Source of the DNA: an uncultured bacterium | Lineage (GTDB): Bacteria; Desulfobacterota; GWC2-55-46 | Reading direction: 5' to 3' | DNA length: 48,055 nt | NCBI GenBank assembly: GCA_905339405.1 | Contig: CAJPGC010000009.1 | Span: forward strand, 1-48,055 | In this document: positions 47,545 through 48,055 of the stretch, piece after piece | Layout of the letters: every line of letters begins with the position of its first letter | How positions within the stretch are numbered: position 1 is the first letter of the stretch | Position numbers and translations under genes: made by a program | The notes under the pieces: generated by a model | Told to the model about the DNA's origin: nothing | Databases searched by the model: none | Seen by the model: only the letters and a program-made list of their open reading frames with translations

Positions 47545-48055
47545 CGCGGAAGATGGCTGACAGAACACAAAAACTCAAGAAACTCGACAAGGCCCACGTG
47601 TGGCACCCGTTCACGCAGATGAAGGAATGGGAGGCGGGCGACCCGCTCATAATCGAGCGAGGTCTTGGAAACTACCTCATCGATACCGACGGGAACAGGT
47701 ACCTCGACGGTGTATCTTCCCTCTGGGTCAACGTGCACGGCCACAGGAAAAAGGAGATAGACAGGGCGGTAAAGGCCCAGCTCGGCAAAATAGCCCACTC
47801 GACTCTCCTCGGCCTCGGGAATGCCCCGTCAATCGAGCTGGCCGAAAGGCTCACCCAAATCGTCCCTAAGGGCCTCGACAGGGTCTTTTTCTCGGACAAC
47901 GGCTCTACCGCGGTCGAAATAGCCCTCAAGATGGCCTTCCAGTACTGGGAGCAGAAGGGGGTGGAGGGAAAAAAGAAGTTCGTCGCCTTCACGGGGGCCT
48001 ACCACGGCGACACCTTCGGCTCGATGAGCGTAGGCGAGATAGACATATTCGTAAA
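47541..48055 (+). CDS. bioA: Adenosylmethionine-8-amino-7-oxononanoate aminotransferase (partial)
   Basis: BioA transfers an amino group from SAM to KAPA to give DAPA. Only the first ~171 residues are in the window; the right edge cuts the gene. Visible are [60 protein letters not shown] (the PLP phosphate loop) and [16 protein letters not shown]. The ATG at 47541 overlaps the bioC stop (ATGA). The ATG at 47553 is an alternative. bioD is expected next but is not in view. Confidence 0.95.
   Translation, partial: MTRKMADRTQKLKKLDKAHVWHPFTQMKEWEAGDPLIIERGLGNYLIDTDGNRYLDGVSSLWVNVHGHRKKEIDRAVKAQLGKIAHSTLLGLGNAPSIELAERLTQIVPKGLDRVFFSDNGSTAVEIALKMAFQYWEQKGVEGKKKFVAFTGAYHGDTFGSMSVGEIDIFV

Overview
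The window looks like the chromosome of a Gram-negative, moderately GC-rich bacterium. Evidence includes KDO (lipopolysaccharide core sugar) synthesis genes, several outer-membrane barrels, an OmpA-type protein, YceI proteins, DUF748/DUF481 envelope proteins and a LapA/LapB-like protein. Coding regions favour AGG for Arg and ATA for Ile. Together with rubrerythrin, b561/YceI and the nadD-rsfS-rlmH-gpmI cluster, this suggests a deltaproteobacterium-like (Desulfobacterota/Nitrospirota-type) lineage. The species cannot be named from the sequence alone. There are no phage genes, transposase genes, rRNA or CRISPR arrays.

Layout. 1-7000: a porin with a strong sigma70-type promoter and a long leader, then kdsB-pyrG-kdsA-kdsD on the minus strand, interrupted by blocks of non-coding palindromic repeats. 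7000-7730: a repeat block with a ~200-bp tandem duplication, then tRNA-Leu(CAA). 7868-9841: two secreted TPR-like proteins with codon use unlike their neighbours, a possible acquired islet. 9990-20700: metallopeptidase, cyclic-nucleotide-binding protein, a cytochrome b561-YceI-YceI operon, a GNAT enzyme, a 43-residue membrane protein, DUF481, DUF748, MscL with a zinc ribbon, and OmpA with thrombospondin type-3 repeats. 20860-27540: Kef-type antiporter, rubrerythrin, DEAD-box helicase, two overlapping membrane-protein genes, a lipoprotein and a CBS-domain protein.

27580-28095 is the most unusual region. It contains no gene but has three tandem copies of a ~105-120 nt structured RNA motif. Stems P1 and P2 covary between copies, and the joining loops and UNCG-type apical tetraloops are conserved. 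Simple hairpins precede the copies and a Rho-independent terminator follows on the plus strand. I do not recognise the family; it is the best candidate here for something undescribed.

28100-36700: YjdF-like membrane protein, two small zinc-ribbon proteins, an unusual uracil-DNA glycosylase without visible Fe-S cysteines, a YhaM-like exoribonuclease, a sugar epimerase, three tandem paralogous secreted proteins, and rtcB-archease (RNA repair). 36720-41470: gpmI, lapB-like, rlmH, rsfS (apparently starting at CTG) and nadD, all on the minus strand. 41500-48055: rarA, an ACT-domain protein and a biotin operon bioB-bioF-bioH-bioC-bioA, which runs off the right edge. A BirA-type operator overlaps the -35 element of bioB and a terminator.

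Palindromic non-coding elements of at least four families are scattered between genes. One ~120-155 bp family appears twice, each time just 3' of a minus-strand stop codon (kdsD and gpmI).
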